A DNA stretch of 10,603 nucleotides from Promethearchaeota archaeon. Lineage in GTDB: Archaea > Asgardarchaeota > Lokiarchaeia > Sigynarchaeales > MK-D1. The DNA lies in assembly GCA_016839865.1 (NCBI GenBank), contig JAEOTN010000402.1, forward strand, positions 1 to 10,603. Direction: 5' to 3'. The notes beneath the pieces are model-generated. The model did not search any database. It had not been told where the DNA came from and worked only from the letters and a program-made list of their open reading frames with translations. This document shows positions 1 through 5,903 of the stretch, in pieces (the stretch's first letter is position 1; each line of letters opens with the position of its first letter). The position numbers and the translations under genes are program-made.

Positions 1-26
1 CTATAGCTAAAAATCAAATATTAAGC

Positions 27-347
27 ATGATCGAGAGTGAACCCGTGAAGAATTTAATGGAGATTTTAAAGATTCTCCGAAAGAAAAAAATAATCGACGA
101 ATTTGAATATAAAGGGGAATCCTTAGTTTTATTAATCGATGACATTCAGTTTTCTACCTCATTTCCAAGTTACTTATCAAAGCTTACATCAAAAAAGACT
201 CATCCATCAATTGCTCAATCGTATAAAGCCAAAAGAAGGGTAAAAGAAGAAACACACCCTCGAGAACTGGGAGACCTTGGTGATGAGGTATTTTCCAAAT
301 TAAAAAAACTATCAAAAGAAAAAAGCAATAACACAAAGGACGAATGA
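27..347 (+). CDS. Small charged protein of unknown function (5' end may lie outside the window)
   Basis: I do not recognise this protein. From the ATG at 27 it has 106 residues. The N-terminal half alternates Leu/Ile with Lys/Glu and looks like a helix followed by strands (EFEYKGESLVLLIDDIQF, residues about 25-42). The C-terminal half is very rich in Lys and Glu and probably disordered or helical. The reading frame is open upstream to the window edge (…AKNQILS before the Met), so the true start may lie further 5' and the gene may be partial. One base separates its TGA from the ATG of the next gene, so the two are probably translationally coupled and co-transcribed. No catalytic motif or membrane segment is visible. 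I infer only that it belongs to the same operon as the next two genes. Confidence 0.6.
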   Translation: MIESEPVKNLMEILKILRKKKIIDEFEYKGESLVLLIDDIQFSTSFPSYLSKLTSKKTHPSIAQSYKAKRRVKEETHPRELGDLGDEVFSKLKKLSKEKSNNTKDE

Positions 348-348
348 T

Positions 349-792
349 ATGACCGAAAAGGAACTAAGTTGGGGAAAAGTTGTAGGTAAAAACACGCTTG
401 GAAACATAACAATACCAAAAAAAATGTTTGAACCGTTCTTCAGTGAATCTTTGATTACTAGTGATTCATTATCGCATGTATTAGTTGTGTTTTCTCCAAA
501 ACCTCGAGCCTTGAAAATTGATATCTTTCCTTTAGAAGGAAAGGAAGTGGTTAAGATCCAGCTGAAATGCGAGGATTTTTCGATAAAAACCATTGATGAG
601 ATTAGAGATGCCACTCGAGAATTAAAATTACCAGATGATTTATTCGTATCTGGTGTGTGTGTTAAACAAAAATTTTGCCTATATGAGTCATATATCGAAA
701 AGAAAAAACTATTGGTTCCAATGGAGGAAGTTAAGAAACGATTCCAAGCAGCAGAAAGTATTACAGATGTACAGATTTACAATGTGGAATAA
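349..792 (+). CDS. Conserved-looking soluble protein of unknown function
   Basis: This is a 147-residue protein that I cannot assign to a family. It alternates beta-strand-like stretches (NITIPKKMF at 19-27, SHVLVVFSP at 42-50, ALKIDIFPL at 54-62, VVKIQLKC at 67-74) with an amphipathic helix (TIDEIRDATRELKL, about 81-94). A further strand, a helix (PMEEVKKRFQAAE) and a last strand (DVQIYNVE) follow. This suggests a compact alpha/beta domain, perhaps ACT- or ferredoxin-fold-like, but that is only a guess from the strand and helix pattern. Two cysteines in the segment VSGVCVKQKFC (100-110) are not in a recognisable metal motif. It starts one base after the upstream stop codon and ends 15 bases before the winged-helix gene, so it sits in the middle of a three-gene operon. 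There is no signal peptide or membrane segment. Confidence 0.65.
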   Translation: MTEKELSWGKVVGKNTLGNITIPKKMFEPFFSESLITSDSLSHVLVVFSPKPRALKIDIFPLEGKEVVKIQLKCEDFSIKTIDEIRDATRELKLPDDLFVSGVCVKQKFCLYESYIEKKKLLVPMEEVKKRFQAAESITDVQIYNVE

Positions 793-807
793 AGGAATGG
801 TAACTGT

Positions 808-1077
808 ATGTCCGATCCGAACACTCATCAACAAAACAATGAAAATTTAACCAGTTATCGATATATTTTAGGAGAGATGGGAATCCAGATTTTGATTGCA
901 ATCTCTCGCGGTGCTTCTACGAAATCCACAATCCATCTTCTTTCAGGAGTTCCTTCAGAATGTGTTCAAGGACGACTCCCAGTATTATCAAGTTTGAAGC
1001 TAATCCTCCAAACTCAAGATGAATTTCATATAACTGATAGGGGACATAGTTTTTTAGTTACATTAGAAAAAGAATAA
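808..1077 (+). CDS. Small winged-helix (wHTH) protein, probable DNA-binding regulator
   Basis: This 89-residue protein has a polar N-terminal tail (about 1-16) followed by one compact helical domain. Helix 1 is YRYILGEMGIQILIAISRG (17-35). Helix 2 begins at TKSTIHLLSG, and the recognition-type helix is PSECVQGRLPVLSSLKLI. A short wing follows (LQTQDEFHITDRGHSFL). The pattern ends in the ITDRG turn and short hydrophobic tail typical of winged-helix domains of archaeal regulators of the MarR/ArsR style. A role in DNA binding is inferred from that fold pattern; no ligand or metal site can be seen. It is the last coding gene of the operon starting at or before position 27. The guide RNA begins one base after its stop codon, so the RNA is probably carried in this transcript's 3' end. 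Confidence 0.65.
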   Translation: MSDPNTHQQNNENLTSYRYILGEMGIQILIAISRGASTKSTIHLLSGVPSECVQGRLPVLSSLKLILQTQDEFHITDRGHSFLVTLEKE

Positions 1078-1078
1078 T

Positions 1079-1156
1079 TGTACCAATGACGAAATCAAGA
1101 CGATCTGAGAGTTATGCCCTTAACTCCGGGATGAAAGCGATCCACACCGAGGTACA
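1079..1156 (+). ncRNA. Box C/D guide sRNA (2'-O-methylation guide) with two kink-turns
   Basis: All the parts of an archaeal box C/D sRNA appear in order. The 5' terminal stem TGTACC (1079-1084) is fully complementary to the 3' stem GGTACA (1151-1156). Box C is ATGACGA (1086-1092), followed by a 12-nt guide (1093-1104) and box D' CTGA (1105-1108). A hairpin with stem GAGTTA/TAACTC (1109-1114 with 1121-1126) has a 6-nt loop. Box C' is GGGATGA (1128-1134), followed by a second 12-nt guide (1135-1146) and box D CCGA (1147-1150). Both ends fold into ideal kink-turns with a 3-nt bulge on the C or C' strand. Two guides of exactly 12 nt match the spacing required by the L7Ae/Nop5/fibrillarin particle. 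Each guide directs methylation of the target base paired five positions upstream of box D or D'. The RNA lies in the 3' untranslated region of the winged-helix gene, so it is likely processed from that transcript. Confidence 0.88.
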
Positions 1157-1171
1157 TGATTAAGACCAAAA

Positions 1172-1178
1172 TTTTTTT
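1172..1178 (+). terminator. T-run terminator after the C/D sRNA
   Basis: A run of seven T residues lies 16 nt after the terminal stem of the guide RNA and about 50 nt before the next start codon. Archaeal RNA polymerase terminates at such U-tracts without needing a hairpin. It would close the transcript carrying the first three genes and the sRNA. Confidence 0.6.
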
Positions 1179-1214
1179 AGCACGTAACTTGAATCATAAT
1201 ATAGAACAAAAAAC

Positions 1215-1220
1215 GAGGAT
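1215..1220 (+). promoter_or_regulatory. Ribosome binding site of the Roadblock gene
   Basis: GAGGAT lies six bases before the ATG at 1227 and matches the anti-Shine-Dalgarno of archaeal 16S rRNA, which fixes this start. An A/T-rich TATA-like element (CATAATATAG, 1195-1204) lies just upstream. Standard archaeal spacing from it would put the transcript start very close to the ATG and exclude this site, so the real promoter may be slightly further upstream. Confidence 0.5.
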
Positions 1221-1226
1221 CAAAAA

Positions 1227-1628
1227 ATGCAATTCGGTGGAGATATTGGAATCGGGCCGGAAGATATCAGTCGATTAGAGCCCGAAATCGCTTATGTAAC
1301 GTCAAATTCAGATATAGAAGCTATCGCTCTTGTTACAGATTCGGGATACCAAATTGCATATGCCGCAATAAATCGTTCTATTGATTCCGACGCATTGTGT
1401 GGTATCGCATCTGCTTTGACCTCAACATCGAATATGGTTACAAAAACGGTTTTCAACGAGAATTTGTCCGAAGTAATTGTTCGAGCGGGAAATGGATATA
1501 TTGTAGTTTCAAACGCCGGTAGATTTGTTTTAGTTGGTGCAGCTCAAAACATCCAAAACATGATGAAGACTGTCAAAGTATTTCGAGTTGCTTCTCAAAG
1601 AATTGCTACGCAATTTCCACGATTCTAA
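1227..1628 (+). CDS. Roadblock/LC7 domain protein
   Basis: This 133-residue protein matches the Roadblock/LC7 (MglB-like) fold. A first helix region precedes the hairpin DIEAIALVTDSGYQIAYAAI (about 29-48). The long helix is SDALCGIASALTSTSNMVTKTVF (53-75). The strands LSEVIVRAGNGYIVVSNAG (79-97) and RFVLVGAA (98-105) follow, then the last helix IQNMMKTVKVFRVASQRIA. The VTDSGYQIA hairpin and the GNGYIVVSNAG…LVGAA pair are the family signature. Members dimerise and bind small Ras/Rag/Rab/MglA-type GTPases as GAP or scaffold components. Asgard archaea are known for many copies. It has no signal peptide or extra domain and is flanked by T-rich sequence on both sides, so it is probably monocistronic. 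No GTPase gene is in the window, so its partner is unknown. Confidence 0.85.
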   Translation: MQFGGDIGIGPEDISRLEPEIAYVTSNSDIEAIALVTDSGYQIAYAAINRSIDSDALCGIASALTSTSNMVTKTVFNENLSEVIVRAGNGYIVVSNAGRFVLVGAAQNIQNMMKTVKVFRVASQRIATQFPRF

Positions 1629-1717
1629 TATATTTTTCCAATCTGTCGACAAAACTCATTTTTCTTTAAATCAATTTAGTTTTCCCGTCCTATCCTATAA
1701 TTAACTAGGTGACAACA

Positions 1718-1742
1718 ATATATTTTATAGCTGCTTTATATA
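1718..1742 (+). promoter_or_regulatory. Probable TATA-type promoter for the nuclease gene
   Basis: Two A/T-only elements precede the ATG at 1753: ATATATTTTATA (1719-1729) and TTTATATA (1735-1742). The first is spaced so that an archaeal transcript would start within a few bases of the ATG, giving a nearly leaderless mRNA. That fits the absence of a Shine-Dalgarno sequence here. The 124-bp gap before the gene also holds T5 runs (1633-1637 and 1659-1663) that may end the Roadblock transcript. Confidence 0.45.
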
Positions 1743-1752
1743 ATGATAGAAA

Positions 1753-2610
1753 ATGTCACCCGATCCAATTTCTCCTATCTCTCCTGAAATACGACGAACT
1801 ATAATAGAAGCGAAGGAAAACCTCGGGATGACTCATATGCAGATTTGTGTGCAATATGGTTTTGATTGGGATACGGTGATGAATTGTTTAGGGAATTTAT
1901 CGTCTAAAAAAATTGTTGAAAAAGACATGTATCACCAAGGATTTCAATACACATTTCGATGGATGAAACATCGTCATAATCGTCAAGATCCTATTTCAAA
2001 AACATTACATAATTTTTTAGCAAAAATAAGCAAAGGACAATTCCCAAAAAAATATTTTAATGATTCAAGTGTGCAGCGAATCTCACAATTCCGATTAAAT
2101 CGTCTGAAAAGGGGAAAAGTTACTGAGATCGGAAATACTCTTATAAATGAAGGTGAAATTCAACAGACACATAATGTTCATGATTTATCCAGAATTGCTA
2201 AACAAACATTCATGGATCATGTAAAACAAAAAAAACATAAACCATCTCATGATGATATTCAATCTCGAGTTTTAGAGGAAGATCCTTATGGAATTGCCAT
2301 GGAAATACCAGTTTGGGGAAATCCTCCTATCACACGAGATATTGTAACTGGTCATATTGACATACTTCGAGTTTTTGACAATACTTTATACGTAGTGGAT
2401 TATAAACCGGAAGATTCTTTTATGCGTTCAATTCCACAAGTAGCATTTTATGGATTCCTTCTAGAAAAAAACCTGAATCTGAATAATGTAAAGTGTATAT
2501 CCTTCAGTAAAAACAAGGTATGGGAGTATAAACCGAATATTTTGAATAAAATCAACGATATGCTTCTAGAGCATAATATCAAATTTTTCGCATGGCAGCG
2601 ATATTTATAA
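1753..2610 (+). CDS. Winged-helix + RecB-like PD-(D/E)XK nuclease
   Basis: This 285-residue protein appears to have two domains. Residues about 10-75 look like a winged-helix/HTH domain (helices EIRRTIIEAKENLG, MTHMQICVQYG and WDTVMNCLGNLSSKKIVEK, then the hairpin MYHQGFQYTFRW). A basic middle segment (75-165) follows. Residues about 170-285 form a PD-(D/E)XK nuclease core of the RecB/Cas4 type. The visible motifs are E184 (AMEIPVWG), GHID with D203, VVDYK with D216 and K218, and the QxxxY motif QVAFY (Q229, Y233). These are the metal-binding and catalytic residues of RecB-family nucleases. The iron-sulfur cysteines of Cas4/AddB are absent, and no CRISPR array or cas gene is nearby. A DNA-processing role is inferred; repair, defence and plasmid- or virus-related functions are all possible. 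It converges tail to tail with the oxidoreductase operon. Confidence 0.75.
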   Translation: MSPDPISPISPEIRRTIIEAKENLGMTHMQICVQYGFDWDTVMNCLGNLSSKKIVEKDMYHQGFQYTFRWMKHRHNRQDPISKTLHNFLAKISKGQFPKKYFNDSSVQRISQFRLNRLKRGKVTEIGNTLINEGEIQQTHNVHDLSRIAKQTFMDHVKQKKHKPSHDDIQSRVLEEDPYGIAMEIPVWGNPPITRDIVTGHIDILRVFDNTLYVVDYKPEDSFMRSIPQVAFYGFLLEKNLNLNNVKCISFSKNKVWEYKPNILNKINDMLLEHNIKFFAWQRYL

Positions 2611-2637
2611 AAAAAAGGATAGAGTGAGATTACTCAC
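2609..2637 (-). terminator. Hairpin plus T8 terminator of the oxidoreductase operon
   Basis: Read on the minus strand, a perfect 5-bp hairpin (GTGAG, loop TAAT, CTCAC; plus-strand 2637-2624) overlaps the stop codon of the beta-subunit gene. Seven bases later comes a run of eight T residues (2616-2609). The run reaches the last bases of the converging nuclease gene, so the two transcripts end against each other. The hairpin is not required in archaea; the U-run alone could suffice. Confidence 0.6.
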
Positions 2638-3721
2638 AATATTCATCGGAGCAATATCTATTTTGTATTGTAAATGAAGAAGATCTCACGACTGCAGATT
2701 TTAGGAATTGATACCCAATATCGTAAGTAGATCCATCTCCTGCAAGATGAATTACATAGGGGATTTCTTTATTCCATAAACCTTTATATCGCAATATACG
2801 ATACGTAGTAGCAATTGCATCAGCAACCGTTGCTCCAGATTCGAATAGATGGTGAATCCATGAGGTTTTCCATGACGTGAAGTTGTCCTTGCTTGTAGCT
2901 ACTTCTAAACACGATGTATTGTTCACATACAAAATATTGTCTTTTGCTACTTGAGTTGCAGCTAATGTTAGTAAATGCATAATTGAACCTGCACCACATC
3001 CAGGACACAAACCAAATCCTGGAGCAAGGTGTGTCTGAGGTGAGAATTTCTTCACACTGAGTTTATATACATCCATGGGAGCTTCAGCACCTAAATTATC
3101 GACTAGAGCTTTCATATTACCTAATCTTGACTCAGTCTGCAGTATCAGTTCATTAATTAAGTCTTCTTCAAATTTTGGTTTGAAAAGATGCTTGTATTTA
3201 CCCATGGATTTGATGAATTCAAGGAATTTATCCCGACTGAATTTAAGTGGTCGGGAGTAACTCCATTTAGGAACTCCATCTTTTACTCTGATTGTAATTA
3301 ATGGATAATATCCTGAATCCGTAGCTAATTTCGCAATTTTATAGGAATCATGTGCCTCTGATCTCCATCCACGAGGACATGGAGAAAATGCTTGGATAAA
3401 TCCTCCACCTGGAGTTTTCATTGCTTCGATGATTTTACCCATAAAATCGTTTGGATATGCTAAACTTGCTGTCGCAAAGAACGAGGACTTCGTTCCTAAA
3501 AATCCCATTGGATTCAAAATATCTTGTTTTACGCCCACTTTTCCCTTGATCTCTTCACCACCAGGACCAGTTGTTGTTGAGCAAGCAAATGGTGTGGAAC
3601 CACTTTCTTGTATCCCCGTATTCATGAATGCTTCATTATCGTAATTGAAATACAATACGGTGTTTCTCTCTTGGCGTTTCATCAAATCATTAACATCAAT
3701 GATGTTAGGTTTTACTGCCAT
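2630..3721 (-). CDS. porB: 2-oxoacid (pyruvate):ferredoxin oxidoreductase beta subunit, circularly permuted
   Basis: The beta subunit binds thiamine diphosphate and one [4Fe-4S] cluster and catalyses oxidative decarboxylation of a 2-oxoacid, passing electrons to the delta subunit and ferredoxin. All its hallmark motifs are here but in swapped order. Residues 19-190 carry what is normally the second half: YDNEAFMNTGIQ (27-38), STPF (42-45), FATASLAYP (82-90), SPCPRGW (113-119) and GKYKHLF (174-180). After a linker (about 190-225), residues 228-346 carry the normal first half: GLCPGCGAG (237-245), SCLEV (270-274), WKTSWIHHLFESGA (284-297) and AGDGSTYDIG (327-336). Cysteines 114, 239, 242 and 271 match the four expected cluster ligands. 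The Mg/ThDP motif is split, with DNE near the N terminus and GDG near the C terminus. The last 17 residues resemble nothing I know. The ATG directly follows the alpha-subunit TAA, with GGAGG eight bases upstream. Total length of 363 is slightly longer than usual. Confidence 0.85.
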   Translation of the reverse strand: MAVKPNIIDVNDLMKRQERNTVLYFNYDNEAFMNTGIQESGSTPFACSTTTGPGGEEIKGKVGVKQDILNPMGFLGTKSSFFATASLAYPNDFMGKIIEAMKTPGGGFIQAFSPCPRGWRSEAHDSYKIAKLATDSGYYPLITIRVKDGVPKWSYSRPLKFSRDKFLEFIKSMGKYKHLFKPKFEEDLINELILQTESRLGNMKALVDNLGAEAPMDVYKLSVKKFSPQTHLAPGFGLCPGCGAGSIMHLLTLAATQVAKDNILYVNNTSCLEVATSKDNFTSWKTSWIHHLFESGATVADAIATTYRILRYKGLWNKEIPYVIHLAGDGSTYDIGYQFLKSAVVRSSSFTIQNRYCSDEYCE

Positions 3722-4939
3722 TTAGATCTCCTCCAATTTGTCTTTGGTTTCTCGAACACCCAAGTAATAATACAGGCGTCCTTTCATATCGTTTACTTTT
3801 TTCATCTTCTTCGCAGCAGCGTTGAACTCATCCTTAGTTACGTCTCTTCCTCCTAATCCGACAATAAAGGCACGGAGTATTGTACCTAGTGGATAGGTTG
3901 CGGTAGCAATAGATGATGCAACTGGTGGTAGGACATTGTTTAAAGAATCATCTTTTTCCAGCACAATTAATTTCTCGATATCATGTTCTTGAATCATCTT
4001 TTGCAATTCTTCAAATGGGAAAGGTCTCCAAGTTCGGATTTTGATTAATCCATAGTCTTTATTCTTTTCCATCCAACTAATGATGTTTCCACACATGGAT
4101 CCCATTGTAATGAATGCAGTTTTGGAAGGTGCATCTAAATTGAAACCCTCTACATGATCATAGTGTCTCCCTGAGAGTTTTCCGAAATCTTTGTATGCTT
4201 TTCCGATAGTATTCAGTACCCCTTCCTTTGCTTTATCTAATCCACGACGCCCTTCCATGAAATAGGTTGGAGTGACAATACTACCCCATGTTCCTGGTGT
4301 ATCTGGACCAAATGTGTGTCGTTTTTTCTTTGGAGTGTATTTCATTACCTCAGCATGAGTTAATGACTCAAAATTCTGAGCAGAATGTGATATTATAAAT
4401 CCGTCATGAACGAACATCGTTGGGAATAATGAATCTTCAGCAATTTTTGAAGCCATTATTGCCGAATCATAGGTTTCTTGCACATTTTCTGATACAATTG
4501 CATTCCATCCAAAATCCATTAGAGTAAATTCCCATGAATTCCAGATGCTTAGATTCGGAGAATTAAATGCTCTTGCTGAGATGAGCATAGTTAATGGTAA
4601 TCTCCAACCAACGGGCATGGGTAATCCTTCGCACATTAAAAGGTACCCTTGACTTGCGGTAGCTGTAAAAGTCCGTGCACCTGCTGCACAAGCTGCGGTG
4701 CTATATGAAATAGCTGCTAGCTCGGATTCTACATTTACAAAAGCAGCCTTTAAGTATCCATGATTAACTACATCGCTTAAACCCTCTACAGACTGAGTTT
4801 GTGGGGTAATCGGGAAAGCGCAAATCACATCTGGATCTGTTTGGGAAACTGCGCCTGCAACAGCATAATTCCCTGTCATCGCTAATTGCTTTCGTTCCGT
4901 CATCTCTTTAAAAAATGGATTCATTGGTTCTACGGACAT
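3722..4939 (-). CDS. porA: 2-oxoacid (pyruvate):ferredoxin oxidoreductase alpha subunit
   Basis: This 405-residue alpha subunit has the pyrimidine-binding domain first: TGNYAVAGAV (22-31), AFPITPQT (41-48), VESELAAIS (70-78) and ARTFTATASQG (88-98). It continues with ISARAFNSPNLSIW (120-133), SENVQETYD (150-158) and VHDGFIISH (177-185). The transketolase-like C-terminal domain II follows (AFITMGSMCGN, about residue 275, to LIVLEKDD). Together with the beta subunit it forms the ThDP site and holds the 2-oxoacid; the ITP threonine and the SARA arginine at the expected substrate positions are present. The following loop (IWNSWEFTLMDFGW, 132-145) is shorter than, and differs from, the IWxDxQDxxSQRDxGW that I remember for pyruvate enzymes. 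Substrate identity is therefore not certain. Its ATG overlaps the gamma-delta stop (TAATG), with GGAG upstream, indicating coupled translation. Confidence 0.88.
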   Translation of the reverse strand: MSVEPMNPFFKEMTERKQLAMTGNYAVAGAVSQTDPDVICAFPITPQTQSVEGLSDVVNHGYLKAAFVNVESELAAISYSTAACAAGARTFTATASQGYLLMCEGLPMPVGWRLPLTMLISARAFNSPNLSIWNSWEFTLMDFGWNAIVSENVQETYDSAIMASKIAEDSLFPTMFVHDGFIISHSAQNFESLTHAEVMKYTPKKKRHTFGPDTPGTWGSIVTPTYFMEGRRGLDKAKEGVLNTIGKAYKDFGKLSGRHYDHVEGFNLDAPSKTAFITMGSMCGNIISWMEKNKDYGLIKIRTWRPFPFEELQKMIQEHDIEKLIVLEKDDSLNNVLPPVASSIATATYPLGTILRAFIVGLGGRDVTKDEFNAAAKKMKKVNDMKGRLYYYLGVRETKDKLEEI

Positions 4940-5850
4940 TATTTTTTGTCTCCTTTAGTTTCTTTTTTCAATTTCTCTGTAAGTGCTCCTTTTGGGCAAA
5001 TTAACACACAATTCATGCATCCTTTGCAGTGATATTCATCGACTCCCGCGACATGGTACTCGCCATCCTCACCTAGCTCTCTTAAAATCGCTAAATCAGG
5101 ACATACCATGAAACAGCGGTGGCAATTAATGCAAAGATCCTTATTCCATTGTGCGACGGATACTCCCCAAGATCCTGTTTTCACTACTTCAGAACCCCCA
5201 GGAGTATACCAAACTCCAGCCAAGTCCCGATCTTTGTATCCGGGATTTCCAAGACCTGTATGACTCCACGGCTCTTTTGTGTCCGCAGTATAATCCAATT
5301 TAAAGCCCAAGTCTAACACTTCAGTTTTTTCAAACGCGAGTTTTACAACTTTTGCATTCTTCTCAGCAATGCTTGCTTTAAATGTCTTGAAGATTGCATT
5401 TTTTAATTGCTCCAGATCAAAAATACCTGAAACCTTAACTAATGCTCCTAAAATGACTGTATTTGTAATATTTCTTCCTAACACATCTAGAGCCAATTGG
5501 GTTGCATCCAATTTTGCTAAATTAATATCATCGCGACTAACTTTTTCTTTGATTTCATCGAAGGACATGGTTGTGTTAACTATTAACCATCCTCCAGGAG
5601 TCATACCTTTTGCAACGTCAATATCTTCTAATAATGTGTCATCCAACACCCCTACATAATTGGGTGTGTATACTTGCGTGTTTGTCCGGATTAAATTCGG
5701 ATTTTTACCTAAACGCGCATAAGATTCGGTGGGAGAACCCATTCTTTCGGCACCAAATCGGGGTTGGTTTACCCCATATCCAGCAAAAGAATCCACACAC
5801 AATTGTGAGGCGGTAACACCGCCTTGTCCACCACGTGCATGAAATCTCAC
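4939..5850 (-). CDS. porG/porD fusion: 2-oxoacid (pyruvate):ferredoxin oxidoreductase, fused gamma-delta subunit
   Basis: This 303-residue chain joins two subunits that are separate genes in many archaea. Residues 1 to about 180 are the gamma domain, starting with RFHARGGQGGVTASQL (2-17) and continuing GAERMGSPTESYARL (33-47) and GWLIVNTT. Residues about 190-303 are the delta ferredoxin domain. It has the TGSWG lead-in (225-229) and two [4Fe-4S] motifs: C240, C243, C246, C250-P and C275, C278, C281, C285-P. These clusters relay electrons from the beta-subunit cluster to ferredoxin. The start used is a GTG, because no ATG lies between it and the in-frame stop at 5881-5883. The protein would begin only one residue before RFHARGG, slightly short for the family, so a non-AUG start a few codons upstream is possible. 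It is the first gene of the operon. Confidence 0.88.
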   Translation of the reverse strand: MRFHARGGQGGVTASQLCVDSFAGYGVNQPRFGAERMGSPTESYARLGKNPNLIRTNTQVYTPNYVGVLDDTLLEDIDVAKGMTPGGWLIVNTTMSFDEIKEKVSRDDINLAKLDATQLALDVLGRNITNTVILGALVKVSGIFDLEQLKNAIFKTFKASIAEKNAKVVKLAFEKTEVLDLGFKLDYTADTKEPWSHTGLGNPGYKDRDLAGVWYTPGGSEVVKTGSWGVSVAQWNKDLCINCHRCFMVCPDLAILRELGEDGEYHVAGVDEYHCKGCMNCVLICPKGALTEKLKKETKGDKK

Positions 5851-5903
5851 GCTAATTGCGTAGTCTTCTGACAGTTTTTTTCAACCTTTGACTGTTTATT
5901 CAT
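5847..5903 (-). promoter_or_regulatory. Possible 18-codon leader ORF before the oxidoreductase operon
   Basis: On the minus strand an ATG at 5903 opens an 18-codon reading frame (MNKQSKVEKNCQKTTQLA). Its TGA overlaps the GTG start of the gamma-delta gene as GTGA. An A/T-rich element around 5924-5932 is spaced so that transcription could begin almost at this ATG. It may be a leader peptide that delivers ribosomes to the GTG start, which has no clear Shine-Dalgarno site. It may equally be chance, since no family or composition evidence supports it. Confidence 0.25.

Noticed and set aside
1109..1126. The GAGTTA/TAACTC hairpin as a stand-alone terminator
   Set aside because: It is followed by C/G-rich sequence instead of T residues, and it fits exactly as the internal stem between boxes D' and C' of the guide RNA.
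1753..2610. Cas4 and a CRISPR locus
   Set aside because: The nuclease motifs are RecB-like, but the Cas4 cysteines are missing, no repeat-spacer array is visible anywhere in the window and no other cas gene is present.
2630..2720. Frameshift as the cause of the odd end of the beta-subunit gene
   Set aside because: Reading the other two minus-strand frames after SAVVR does not restore the expected YDNEAYMNTG sequence, and that sequence is already present at the N terminus. A frameshift cannot explain the swapped order.
3075..3856. Plus-strand open frames inside the alpha and beta subunit genes
   Set aside because: They lie opposite well-supported coding sequence, lack ribosome binding sites and have compositions typical of antisense shadows.
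3722..4939. Oxalate oxidoreductase (same fused gamma-delta arrangement)
   Set aside because: The alpha subunit keeps the threonine in FPITP, whereas, as I recall, the oxalate enzyme has an arginine at that position. The fusion alone is not diagnostic.
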